This document shows, piece after piece, positions 54,036-62,340 of a stretch of DNA of 64,000 nt (within the stretch, counting starts at the first letter, position 1; each line of letters starts with the position of its first letter). The position numbers were made by a program, and so were the translations under genes. The notes below the pieces were generated by a model. The model did no database searches. It saw only the letters and a list, made by a program, of their open reading frames with translations, and was not told the origin of the DNA. The DNA comes from Poseidonibacter antarcticus (GTDB lineage Bacteria; Campylobacterota; Campylobacteria; Campylobacterales; Arcobacteraceae). The DNA lies in the NCBI RefSeq assembly GCF_003667345.1, contig NZ_RCWF01000005.1, forward strand, positions 1 through 64,000, given 5' to 3'.

Positions 54036-54983
54036 TTAAACCCTATCTTTACGCTTAGCTAATGATTCAGCAGTAACACAAAGTAATTCAAACATCATAG
54101 TTGCACCCACTAATGCCGTTGCACCAGATGGATCAAAGGGAGGTGAAACTTCAACAACATCTCCTCCAACTATATGTAAACCTGTTAAACCACGAATCAG
54201 TTTAATTGCTTCAAATGTAGTAAAACCACCAACTTCAGGTGTCCCTGTACCAACTGCAAAAGCAGGATCTAAACCATCAACATCAAAAGTAACATAAGTA
54301 GGTGTATTACCAATTAGACTGTGAACTTCAGATAAAATACCTTCAATACCTAATTCATAAAATTCATCCATATAGATAACCCTCATACCACTATCATGAC
54401 TAAATTTCCAAATATCCTTGTGATTGACTGAACCTCTGATACCTATTTGAATAGTTTTTTTAGGGTCAATTAAACCTTCTTCAACCGCAACTCTAAAAGG
54501 AGAACCATGATGAAATTTAGATCCTAAATAGTGTCCACCAGTATCACAATGAGCATCAAAATGTACTAATGCGATAGGACTATTTTTAGCAAGGGCCCGT
54601 AAAATTGGTAGACTGATGGAATGATCTCCACCTGCTGAAATTGGGAGTACTCCTGCTTCAACAACTTTTTCAAAAAAATCTTGAATAGATCTGTGGCTTC
54701 GTTCAAGCTCAAATGGACTTTCAGGTAACGCATCACCAACATCAGCAACTTTACATAATTCAAAAGGTGAAATATCTGTACTTTGGTTAACAGATCGCAT
54801 TAGACTTGATTGATTCCGAATTTCTCGAGGACCATGTCTTGTACCCGTACGGTTAGTTACTCCACCATCAAAAGGAACACCAATCAATCCAATGTCAATT
54901 CCTTCTAATGATTCTTCATAAGGACAGCGCATAAAAGTAGCAATCCCACTATATCGAGGTAATTGTTGTTGGTCTTGACTCAT
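54036..54983 (-). CDS. Arginase/agmatinase-family ureohydrolase
   Basis: 315 residues of the binuclear manganese (or nickel) ureohydrolase fold. All metal ligands are seen: H121 in GGDHS, D143, H145 and D147 in HFDAHCD, D234 and D236 in TFDVDGLDP. The N-terminal segment LPRYSGIATFMRCPY and RTGTRHGPREIR resemble guanidinobutyrase and guanidinopropionase more than arginase. The enzyme releases urea from a guanidino compound: agmatine, 4-guanidinobutyrate, 3-guanidinopropionate or guanidine itself are all possible. It is encoded inside an importer operon, so the imported ligand is probably its substrate. Codon use looks more G+C-rich than in neighbouring operons. Confidence 0.86.
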   Translation of the reverse strand: MSQDQQQLPRYSGIATFMRCPYEESLEGIDIGLIGVPFDGGVTNRTGTRHGPREIRNQSSLMRSVNQSTDISPFELCKVADVGDALPESPFELERSHRSIQDFFEKVVEAGVLPISAGGDHSISLPILRALAKNSPIALVHFDAHCDTGGHYLGSKFHHGSPFRVAVEEGLIDPKKTIQIGIRGSVNHKDIWKFSHDSGMRVIYMDEFYELGIEGILSEVHSLIGNTPTYVTFDVDGLDPAFAVGTGTPEVGGFTTFEAIKLIRGLTGLHIVGGDVVEVSPPFDPSGATALVGATMMFELLCVTAESLAKRKDRV

Positions 54984-55876
54984 TATAGTTCCTTATCTGC
55001 AGGAGTAGGTATATATCCCGTTGGAAAATCCATTGTAAATCCGAACCATTTCATTTGTAGTTCCGTTAACTTACCACTTTTGTGTAATTTTTCTATTCCA
55101 TCACTAAAAAATTGTACTAAAGTAGCTGATTCAGAATCTTTTCTACCTATCCAAGCATAATAAGCATCAGGACCAAAAACGGGTTGTACAATCTCAAATA
55201 TATCTGGACGTTTTTTAACTACTGCAGCTAAGTTTGGTAGTGCTTGTGGCACAATGTCTACTCGTCTTGATGCTAAAGCGGTATAAGCTTCATTATAGTC
55301 AGTAAATTTTTTAATATTTTTATACCCTTTCTTTGAAAGTTCAGCCTTTTCATATATCTTTATTGCACCTAGTTGCTCTGAACCACCTTGTATCCCAAGA
55401 GTCATACCTGCCATATCTTTTGCTGAAGTGATACGCTTATCACCTTTACGTTTTAAGATAGCAAGTGATGCTGTTGAAATTGGATAAGTAAAGGCATATT
55501 TAGTCATTCTATTTTTGCTTATCGTTAATGTTGTTGCTACAAAATCATAACGTTTTGCACTAAGCCCAGATAAGATTCCTTGAAAAGGCAAATCCAATTG
55601 AGTTAACTTTACTCCTGGTAAATCTTTTAAAATTTCATCTAAAATATCTTTACCATAACCAACAATCTTTCCATCTTCAAGCATTTCAAAAGGAGCGTAA
55701 CGAGCTTCAGTAGCAATAACTATCTCCCCTTTTGCCTTAATCTCTTCAAGTAAATCAGCTTGAACAGTATGAGTAAAAGCAGTGCATGCTAGACTTACCG
55801 TCAATAACGTTCTCTTAATAGGTTTTGTTAACCCAACTTTATCTGCCATCACATTCATTAAATTACTTTTCTTCAT
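54983..55876 (-). CDS. Polar amino-acid-type periplasmic binding protein
   Basis: 297 residues: an unusually long N-terminal region with a signal peptide (hydrophobic part about 24-38, cleavage after VQA), then an SBP_bac_3 domain starting IVIATEARYAPFEMLEDGKIVGYGKDI. It is the first gene of the importer operon. The ligand is expected to be a guanidino compound because the ureohydrolase gene follows with a one-base overlap. AGGAG precedes ATG 55876. Confidence 0.88.
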   Translation of the reverse strand: MKKSNLMNVMADKVGLTKPIKRTLLTVSLACTAFTHTVQADLLEEIKAKGEIVIATEARYAPFEMLEDGKIVGYGKDILDEILKDLPGVKLTQLDLPFQGILSGLSAKRYDFVATTLTISKNRMTKYAFTYPISTASLAILKRKGDKRITSAKDMAGMTLGIQGGSEQLGAIKIYEKAELSKKGYKNIKKFTDYNEAYTALASRRVDIVPQALPNLAAVVKKRPDIFEIVQPVFGPDAYYAWIGRKDSESATLVQFFSDGIEKLHKSGKLTELQMKWFGFTMDFPTGYIPTPADKEL

Positions 55877-55918
55877 TTTAATATCTCCTGTTTTTTTAAT
55901 AAACTCTCAAGTAATGAA

Positions 55919-56083
55919 TATATAAACTATACAATATAAGGATATATAAACTATGCAGAATTATATCAAATTAAATAATAATTAGTATACAAATCATTTA
56001 TCAAATAAATTTATATAAACAATCAATAAATTTTATTTGTTTATATATTTATTATTTTCTATAATTCAAAGATATATATAAAC
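55919..56083. repeat. Five copies of TATATAAAC in the importer operon promoter region
   Basis: TATATAAAC occurs at 55919-55927, 55943-55951, 56012-56020 and 56075-56083 on the plus strand and at 56039-56047 on the minus strand. The first two continue as TATATAAACTATACA and TATATAAACTATGCA, starting 24 bases apart. Copies three and four face each other as an inverted repeat. They fill the gap between the divergent binding-protein and DMT transporter genes. Likely regulator sites; the LysR protein is the obvious candidate. Confidence 0.6.
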
Positions 56084-56142
56084 TAGTCAGAAAAAATATA
56101 AAGTCCACTATATAACCAATCTCTTAAAAACAAAGGAAAACC

Positions 56143-56997
56143 TTGCATTTAAAAGCTATTTTGATAACAATATTAGGAGTATTACTTATGAGTCTAGAAA
56201 CAGTTTTTATGAAAGTAACTTCTATTGAGTCAGTTACATTTACATTTTATATTGGTATTTTTATGTTTTTAAGTTTAAATATTATTTTATTGATAACATT
56301 AAAGAAAAAAACAATTTCAGTATATAAAGTAAGTCTAAAACCAATTTTGATGTGCGGTTTTATATTGGGGATATCAATTATTTTTTTTGTTAGTGCAATT
56401 AAAACAACAACCGTTGCAAACACTGTTTTCTTACTAGCTTCTTCCCCTTTATTTTCTGCTTTTTATTCATATTTATTTTATAAAGAAAAAAGCAAAAAGA
56501 ATATTTATATTGTATCTTTTTTTATTTTTCTTGGGCTAGGTGTGATTTTCTTTTCCCAATTAGGTAGTGGTGACATGATGGGTAATATTTATGCACTTAT
56601 TTGTACAAATTTTTACGCTTTATATTTTGTAGTACTTTCAAAACACAAAGCAGCCAATAGATTTGCAATTATTTCATTTGGAGGTTTCATCGCTGCAACT
56701 ATATCTTTTTTTCTTGCAAGTAGTTTTGTTATTGATATGAGTACTTTGATGATTTTATTATTAGCAGGTCTTTTAGTGGTTCCTATATCAAGAGTTCTTA
56801 TCTCTGCTGGAACACAACATTTACCCGCTAGTGAAGTTACTTTATTGTTGACTTTAGAATCTGTAGCTGCACCATTTTTTGTTTGGTTGATTTTAAAAGA
56901 AGTTCCTTCAAATGGTACTTTTATAGGTGGTTTGATTATAGTATTAGCTTTATTTATAAACTCTTTATACTTATTAAAGGTATCTAAAAATACTTGA
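56143..56997 (+). CDS. DMT-superfamily (EamA) transporter
   Basis: 284 residues with ten membrane segments in two EamA repeats of five (VANTVFLLASSPLFSAFYSYLFYKE in the first, PASEVTLLLTLESVAAPFFVWLILKE in the second). These carry metabolites such as amino acids, often outward. TTG 56143 with AAAGGAAAA upstream. It diverges from the importer operon and shares the TATATAAAC region. Confidence 0.85.
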   Translation: MHLKAILITILGVLLMSLETVFMKVTSIESVTFTFYIGIFMFLSLNIILLITLKKKTISVYKVSLKPILMCGFILGISIIFFVSAIKTTTVANTVFLLASSPLFSAFYSYLFYKEKSKKNIYIVSFFIFLGLGVIFFSQLGSGDMMGNIYALICTNFYALYFVVLSKHKAANRFAIISFGGFIAATISFFLASSFVIDMSTLMILLLAGLLVVPISRVLISAGTQHLPASEVTLLLTLESVAAPFFVWLILKEVPSNGTFIGGLIIVLALFINSLYLLKVSKNT

Positions 56998-57134
56998 CTC
57001 AAAAAAGATAGACTAGGCTAAATTATTATGTACAATATCAATATTAAATCCACTCCAATAATTTAATTCTAGCTAGTTTACTTGAATGATTTTTGTTTTT
57101 TTTCATATTTCATTATTTATGTATAAATGAAAAT

Positions 57135-57767
57135 TTATTCTCTTTTCTCAAGTAAAAGTTTTATTCCTAAAACTATCATAACAACTCCAGAAAATAATTC
57201 TAATCGTTCTCTTACCTTTGGTCTTGTTATAAAACCATTTGCAGATATTATTGTATAAGATAAAAAACCTAACCAAATAAATGAAATACAAAAATGAAAA
57301 AATGCTAAATAAATCGATTGAAATAAAACAGAACTACTATTGTCAATAAACTGAGGTAAGAATGCCATATAAAAAATCACAATTTTAGGATTTAAAGCAT
57401 TTGATAAGAATCCTTCTTTTATAGAACGAGCAAATATAAACTCTGAAGTTTTTACATTTAATTTTTCTTGATTATTCCTTGATTGTAAATATATTTTAAT
57501 ATTTGAAAACCCTAACCATAATAAATATATTGCACCCAATGTTTTAAGTAACGCAAAGGCAGTTACTGAATACAAAAGAATTGCAGATATTCCAATAGCA
57601 GAAAGAACTGCATGAAACATTAACCCTAAACTAATCCCAAAATTCGAAGTTAAACCATCTTTGATTCCACCTCTTAACGTATTTCTAAACATTATCATAG
57701 TGTCTGCACCAGGAACCATTGTTAAAATCGTAATTGTAATAAGAAATGTTGTTAATGTATTGTCCAT
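57135..57767 (-). CDS. LysE/RhtB-family amino-acid exporter
   Basis: 210 residues with six membrane segments and family segments LTMVPGADTMIMFRNTLRGG and LSNALNPKIVIFYMAFLPQF. The first gives the PGP-like N-terminal motif of LysE proteins. ATG 57767 has AAAGG upstream and is preferred to the in-frame start at 57785. It is a likely efflux carrier for an amino acid. Confidence 0.86.
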   Translation of the reverse strand: MDNTLTTFLITITILTMVPGADTMIMFRNTLRGGIKDGLTSNFGISLGLMFHAVLSAIGISAILLYSVTAFALLKTLGAIYLLWLGFSNIKIYLQSRNNQEKLNVKTSEFIFARSIKEGFLSNALNPKIVIFYMAFLPQFIDNSSSVLFQSIYLAFFHFCISFIWLGFLSYTIISANGFITRPKVRERLELFSGVVMIVLGIKLLLEKRE

Positions 57768-58097
57768 TTTATACCTTTTATTCAAATAATATTTGATAAC
57801 ATCATAACTTCTTTATTCTTCAAATCATCAAAAAACTAAAATTCATTTATTTAACATTTTACATAAGATGTAGAATAAAATATCAGCTCCTGAACCATTT
57901 TTATAGGAATCTAATAATCACTTTAATTCTCTTAAAATTATGGATTTATTAAGTTCTAATATTTCTGCTTTTTATAAGTAAAAATTTGATACGGTAATCC
58001 TAAGATTATTATTTATACTTTCTCATTAATTGCTCAATTTATCTGCCACGATAATAAGCTTTAATTGTATATCAAGTATAAAAAAGGAAAAGAATTA
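57768..58097. other. Intergenic stretch, 330 bases
   Basis: Lies between the divergent LysE-type and ElaA-type genes. I see no ORF with a plausible start, no tRNA and no strong hairpin. It must hold promoters for both genes; TATACTT near 58013 is a possible -10 on the plus strand. AAAAGGAAAAG at 58081-58091 is the ribosome site of the next gene. Confidence 0.5.
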
Positions 58098-58580
58098 ATG
58101 AAATTAGATTTTAAATGGTCACGATTAGATGATTTAAGTGCTCTTGAGTTATTTGAAATAATAAAAGCGCGAGAATCAGTATTTGTAGTAGAACAAAAAT
58201 GTGCTTATCAAGAAACTGATGATATGGATCTTCATTCATGGCATCTTTGTGCTTTTTTAAATAATGAATTAGCTGCTTATGTAAGAGTTGTAGACCCAGG
58301 TATTAAATATGAACAACCTTCTATAGGTCGAGTTCTAACTTTGCAGAAATTTAGAAATCTAAAAATTGGTCGTTCTTTGATGAATGAAGCTATTAATTTT
58401 ACAGAAAAAAAGTTTCCCAAAATGAATATAAAAATTGGTGCTCAAGTATACTTACAGAATTTCTATGAATCTTTAGGGTTTAAAACAATAAATGATGGAT
58501 ATGATGAAGATGGTATTCCTCATATAGATATGATTAGAACATCAATAATAAATAAGCAAAACAATTATAAGAAAAGGTAA
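58098..58580 (+). CDS. ElaA-family GNAT acetyltransferase
   Basis: 160 residues starting MKLDFKWSRLDDLSALELFEI, with the ElaA marks RESVFVVEQKCAYQETDDMDLHSWHL, GRVLTLQKFRNLKIGRSLMNEA (acetyl-CoA loop) and QVYLQNFYESLGF. ATG 58098 follows AAAAGGAAAAG; a start at 58065 is possible but lacks a site. Substrate unknown. The lipoprotein gene begins three bases after the stop. Confidence 0.85.
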   Translation: MKLDFKWSRLDDLSALELFEIIKARESVFVVEQKCAYQETDDMDLHSWHLCAFLNNELAAYVRVVDPGIKYEQPSIGRVLTLQKFRNLKIGRSLMNEAINFTEKKFPKMNIKIGAQVYLQNFYESLGFKTINDGYDEDGIPHIDMIRTSIINKQNNYKKR

Positions 58581-58583
58581 AAA

Positions 58584-59123
58584 ATGTTTACTTTCAAGAA
58601 AACGCAATTAATACTTATGCTAACTTTATTACTTCTATTCTCAGGATGTATTAAAAGAATTGGTAGCGATGGTCTAACTCTAAAACTTGACCCAAATGAA
58701 CTAAATATGCAATCAAGTATGTTCCCAATAGAAAAGAATTTTACTATTGCAAAGGTTTTAGTCAATAAACCAGATTTAGGTATTAATACTACTAACCAAA
58801 TTACGGCTATTGTTGATGTAGATTTAAAAGTTATATTTATGCCAGATACAAAAGCAACTTTGGATATTGCAGGAGAACCATATTTTAATAAAGAGAGAAA
58901 TGCAATCTTTTTAAAAAATGTTGATATAAATAAAATAAGTTTCCAAAACAATGATATAGCAAAAAACTTCTCTTCTGAACTTATTTCAAGTCTTGATCCT
59001 CTTATTGATGAAGTATTTAAAAACATACCTGTTTATACGATAAAAGAGAACTCTTTTAAAGGTTCTTTTGTAAAAGATATAAAAGTTGAGGATTCTGAAC
59101 TTCTTGTGACTTTTGGACTATAG
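58584..59123 (+). CDS. DUF1439 (YceB-like) lipoprotein
   Basis: 179 residues. LLLFSGCIK gives a lipobox with cysteine near residue 22. The mature domain has the DUF1439 pattern (IEKNFTIAKVLVNKPDLGI, ITAIVDVDLKVIF, FLKNVDINKI, and IPVYTI near the C terminus), of the same lipid-binding-like fold as YceB. Function unknown. It is probably co-transcribed with the upstream acetyltransferase. Confidence 0.78.
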   Translation: MFTFKKTQLILMLTLLLLFSGCIKRIGSDGLTLKLDPNELNMQSSMFPIEKNFTIAKVLVNKPDLGINTTNQITAIVDVDLKVIFMPDTKATLDIAGEPYFNKERNAIFLKNVDINKISFQNNDIAKNFSSELISSLDPLIDEVFKNIPVYTIKENSFKGSFVKDIKVEDSELLVTFGL

Positions 59124-59209
59124 ATTTTTAATTTATTAATATTTAGATACAATCACGTTTTAAAGAAGTGAATATATTATAAAATAAATAAAACAAGAGG
59201 AATTATAAA

Positions 59210-59725
59210 ATGCCATTATTAGACAGTTTTAGAGTAGACCATACAATTATGCCAGCACCAGCAGTAAGAGTTGCAAAAACAATGAAATCACCATCAGGTG
59301 ATATTATTACAGTTTTTGATTTAAGATTTTGTGTACCAAATGAATCAATGATGAGTGAAAAAGGTATTCATACTTTAGAACACTTATTTGCAGGATTTAT
59401 TAGAAATCATTTAAATAGTGATACTGTAGAAGTTATTGATGTTTCTCCAATGGGTTGTAGAACTGGTTTTTATATGAGTTTATTAGGTAATCCTGATGAA
59501 AAAACAGTAGCAGTAGCATGGAGAGCAGCAATGCAAGATGTAATAAATGTAGAGAAACAAGAAGATATTCCAGAATTAAATATTTTCCAATGTGGAACAT
59601 GTGCAATGCACTCGCTTTCAGAAGCTAAAGAAATTGCGCAAAATATCTTAGATAGTGATATTGGTGTAATGTCAAATGAAGAATTATTTCTTTCAGAAGA
59701 AAAATTAGCTTCATTAGGAAACTAA
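59210..59725 (+). CDS. luxS: S-ribosylhomocysteine lyase LuxS
   Basis: LuxS splits S-ribosylhomocysteine into homocysteine and DPD, the precursor of AI-2, in the activated methyl cycle. H54 and H58 in HTLEHLF and C128 in FQCGTC are the metal ligands, and C83 in MGCRTGFY is the catalytic cysteine. 171 residues, normal. AGAGGAAT precedes the ATG. No pfs gene adjoins. Confidence 0.97.
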   Translation: MPLLDSFRVDHTIMPAPAVRVAKTMKSPSGDIITVFDLRFCVPNESMMSEKGIHTLEHLFAGFIRNHLNSDTVEVIDVSPMGCRTGFYMSLLGNPDEKTVAVAWRAAMQDVINVEKQEDIPELNIFQCGTCAMHSLSEAKEIAQNILDSDIGVMSNEELFLSEEKLASLGN

Positions 59726-59731
59726 AAGTTT

Positions 59732-60175
59732 ATGGATAAAAAACTATCTTTATTTAAAGAGTTGTTTTCAGATTATATCAATATCGCTATTTTGCATATT
59801 GATAACTCTTTAGGTTTAGTAGATTCAGCACTTGAAGAAGTTCGAGAAAAAAATGAAGGGAATATCAAATATATTCCTTTTGTAGACGAATCAAGTGCAA
59901 AACTTCGTGCAACTGCTAGAGAATACGAATATGTAGTTTTAGGAAATATTTTAACATCTTGTCCAAATAAGGAAAAAATCCTAAAAATTATGTACAAAGC
60001 TCTTGAAAATTCAGGGAATATTATTATTTTAGAGAAAATTGAAAATAATAATAGATATGAAATTCTAGATTTACTAGAAGAAATAGGTTTTCAAGCACCA
60101 AATTGTATTGAACTTTTTGATGATACTTATATTTATACAGCAAAAAAAATGCATCATTGGGACAACGGTCTTTAA
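59732..60175 (+). CDS. Hypothetical Rossmann-like protein, methyltransferase remnant-like
   Basis: 147 residues. The segment EYEYVVLGNILTSCPNKEKILKIMYKALENSGNIIILEKI reads like the second half of a class I methyltransferase core (strand 4 to strand 5), and AILHIDNSLGLVDSALEEV like the first strand, but no glycine-rich SAM loop is seen. It lies six bases after luxS and runs into the MnmD-like gene. It may be a non-catalytic partner; function unknown. Confidence 0.55.
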   Translation: MDKKLSLFKELFSDYINIAILHIDNSLGLVDSALEEVREKNEGNIKYIPFVDESSAKLRATAREYEYVVLGNILTSCPNKEKILKIMYKALENSGNIIILEKIENNNRYEILDLLEEIGFQAPNCIELFDDTYIYTAKKMHHWDNGL

Positions 60176-60177
60176 TA

Positions 60178-60936
60178 TTGCAAGATAATATTAACAGTGT
60201 TGTTAAAACCAAAGATGGTTCTAACACACTTTTTTCACAAAAGTATAATCAACACTATCATAACCCTGATGATGGTGCTATTAATGAATCTCTTAGTAAA
60301 CATATACTTCCAACATTTCAATATCACAAAGAAAAAGATGAATTAACTATTTTAGATATTTGTTTTGGAATTGGATATAACACTTTTACTACACTTTTGT
60401 ATGTTAAAAATAACAATCAAAGCAAAAAGATTAATATCTATTCTCCAGAATTAGATGGTAATCTTGTCTCATCATTAGAAAATTTCAACTTTCCAAAAGA
60501 GTTTGAAGAAATAAAACATATTATAAAAGAAGTTGCAATAAATAAGAAATACGAAGATGAGAATATTAAAATTGAAGTAAATATTGGTGATGCAAGAGAA
60601 TATATAAAGACTTTAGAAAAAAATAGCTTTGATATTATTTATCAAGATGCTTTTTCTTCAGAAGTAAATCAAGAACTTTGGACAAAAGAGTACTTTGATG
60701 ATATATATAAACTTTGTAAACAAGACTGTGTTATGAGTACATATTCTGTTGCTACACCAATTAGGCTTTCAATGAATGAAGCTGGATTTTATATTTATGA
60801 ATATCGACCAGTAAAAAGAAAAATAACTCTTGCTAGTAAAATAAAGAAAACTATTTTGGGAAAATTCATAGATATGGATTTGAAAAGGCAGAGGAACAAA
60901 GAAGCAAAAGCAATATATGACAAAAGCAATAACTAA
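60178..60936 (+). CDS. mnmD: MnmD-like tRNA methyltransferase (MnmC N-domain family)
   Basis: 252 residues from TTG 60178, or 259 from TTG 60157; neither has a strong ribosome site. The DUF752/Methyltransf_30 layout is clear: LTILDICFGIGYNTFTTLLY (SAM loop), IIYQDAFSSEVNQELWTKEYF and the closing MSTYSVATPIRLSMNEAGFYIYEYRPVKRKITLA. Family members methylate nm5(s2)U34 of tRNA to mnm5(s2)U34. The FAD domain of fused MnmC is absent, as expected of MnmD. Confidence 0.82.
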   Translation: MQDNINSVVKTKDGSNTLFSQKYNQHYHNPDDGAINESLSKHILPTFQYHKEKDELTILDICFGIGYNTFTTLLYVKNNNQSKKINIYSPELDGNLVSSLENFNFPKEFEEIKHIIKEVAINKKYEDENIKIEVNIGDAREYIKTLEKNSFDIIYQDAFSSEVNQELWTKEYFDDIYKLCKQDCVMSTYSVATPIRLSMNEAGFYIYEYRPVKRKITLASKIKKTILGKFIDMDLKRQRNKEAKAIYDKSNN

Positions 60937-61738
60937 AAACTATATAAAATATTATAAAGGGAACACTCCTATAATACTAAGCGCTCCACATGGTGGAGAT
61001 GCACAACCAAAAGATACAAAAACTAGAACATCAGGTGTCTTTGATAAAGACGATTATACTTATGAATTAACACAACTAATAGTTGAAGAATTTTATAAAC
61101 AAACATCACTTACTCCTTATGCGGTAATCGCTGAAATATCAAGAGAAAAAGTTGATTTAAATAGAAAAAAAAGTGAGGCTTTTGAAGATGAAAAAGCAAG
61201 TCTAGTATATAACCAATTTCATAATTCTATAGAGAAATCTAAGCTAGAAATAGAAGAAGATTTTGGAAAAGGTTTATATATAGATATTCATGGACAATCG
61301 CATCCAAAGGCATATTTAGAATTTGGATATTTACTTGATAATGATATTTTAAAACAACACGATGGTGCATTAAAAGAACATAGCAAAAAATCTAGTATAT
61401 CTTCACTATCAAAGTTTTCAAGAGAGTGTTTTATCGACCAATTAAAAGGGCCTCATTCTATGGGAAGTCTTATGTGTAATCAAGGTTTTGATTCAATTCC
61501 TTCTATAAAATTACCTTATGCAAGTGATGAAAACTATTTTGAAGGTGCTTATAATACTAGAACACATGGTTCTTTAAATGGTGGAAATATAGTAGGAATA
61601 CAAATAGAATTTCCCTATAAAGATGTAAGAGATACACATAAAAATAGACAAAAATGTGCAAAGGCATTTGTAAAATCTTTAATCGATTTTAAACAAGTGC
61701 ATTTTGATTTTGATTTTGATTTACGAAAAATAAGTTAG
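60917..61738 (+). CDS. N-formylglutamate amidohydrolase-like protein
   Basis: 273 residues of the HutG2/FGase family: IILSAPHGG near the N terminus, EISREKVDLNRKK, LYIDIHGQSHP and a late IGIQIEFPY-like segment (VGIQIEFPYKDVR). These hold the zinc site and arginine contacts of the family, which cleaves N-formylglutamate or related amides. No histidine-degradation genes adjoin. It overlaps the MnmD-like gene by 20 bases. Near the C terminus TTTTGA repeats three times in frame, coding a DFDFDF run. Confidence 0.78.
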   Translation: MTKAITKNYIKYYKGNTPIILSAPHGGDAQPKDTKTRTSGVFDKDDYTYELTQLIVEEFYKQTSLTPYAVIAEISREKVDLNRKKSEAFEDEKASLVYNQFHNSIEKSKLEIEEDFGKGLYIDIHGQSHPKAYLEFGYLLDNDILKQHDGALKEHSKKSSISSLSKFSRECFIDQLKGPHSMGSLMCNQGFDSIPSIKLPYASDENYFEGAYNTRTHGSLNGGNIVGIQIEFPYKDVRDTHKNRQKCAKAFVKSLIDFKQVHFDFDFDLRKIS

Positions 61739-61754
61739 CAGAAATTATTCTGCT
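61737..61754. terminator. Hairpin between convergent genes
   Basis: AGCAGAA (61737-61743) pairs with TTCTGCT (61748-61754) over the stop of the amidohydrolase-like gene and the last codons of the convergent membrane-protein gene. The stem is short and no long T-run follows, so it is a weak bidirectional terminator candidate. Confidence 0.45.
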
Positions 61755-62242
61755 AGGTTATCTAATATATACTTTTCTAACTCTCTTTTAGGAATATCTT
61801 CTTTAAATGAACGCTCGAAAATCTCTTCTATTTTTTCTGAATACTCTTCATAAGAGAAAAAAGGAAAGTGTAATTTCCAAGATTTTTTTATAAGAATAAT
61901 AGTAATTGCATCTCTCATTTTAGCTATAAAAAAGTTAAAACTAATAAATATTACAGCAGTAATTAAAACAGCACCTATAATTGAGATATGAGAATCAAGA
62001 TGTGCTAAAGGCTTATGGAAAAGACCTGATAATGGAATTAGTATAGCCAAAATTATTCCAGTATAAACTGTATATGCACGTGTAAGTTTTAGTCTAAACC
62101 CAAGTTTTGCAGGATCTACCAACATACCTTCTTTATACTGTCTATTTGCAAGGAGTAAATCTCTTAATAAGATTGGTTGCTTAGATACTATGTATATATA
62201 ATTTAAAATCATCTCTTTTATTGTTTTCTTTTCTTTTTTCAT
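61745..62242 (-). CDS. Hypothetical membrane protein, two-span
   Basis: 165 residues with two membrane segments (about 54-74 and 84-106) between a basic N terminus and an acidic C-terminal tail (YSEKIEEIFERSFKEDIPKRELEKYILDNLAE). I recognise no family. It diverges from the AraC gene, 98 bases away. Confidence 0.6.
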   Translation of the reverse strand: MKKEKKTIKEMILNYIYIVSKQPILLRDLLLANRQYKEGMLVDPAKLGFRLKLTRAYTVYTGIILAILIPLSGLFHKPLAHLDSHISIIGAVLITAVIFISFNFFIAKMRDAITIILIKKSWKLHFPFFSYEEYSEKIEEIFERSFKEDIPKRELEKYILDNLAE

Positions 62243-62340
62243 TTAAAACCCTATAAATTTGTTATCCTTATTTTATCCAATTAAAGATAATAATGCGTTA
62301 ATCTTATGTATAATACATAAAAGAATAATTTGGGAAAAGA

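Noticed and set aside
61703-61725. TTTTGA triple repeat as a phase-variable tract
   Set aside because: A six-base unit keeps the reading frame, and the copy number of three is too low for slippage control. No long poly-G or poly-C tract was seen in the window.
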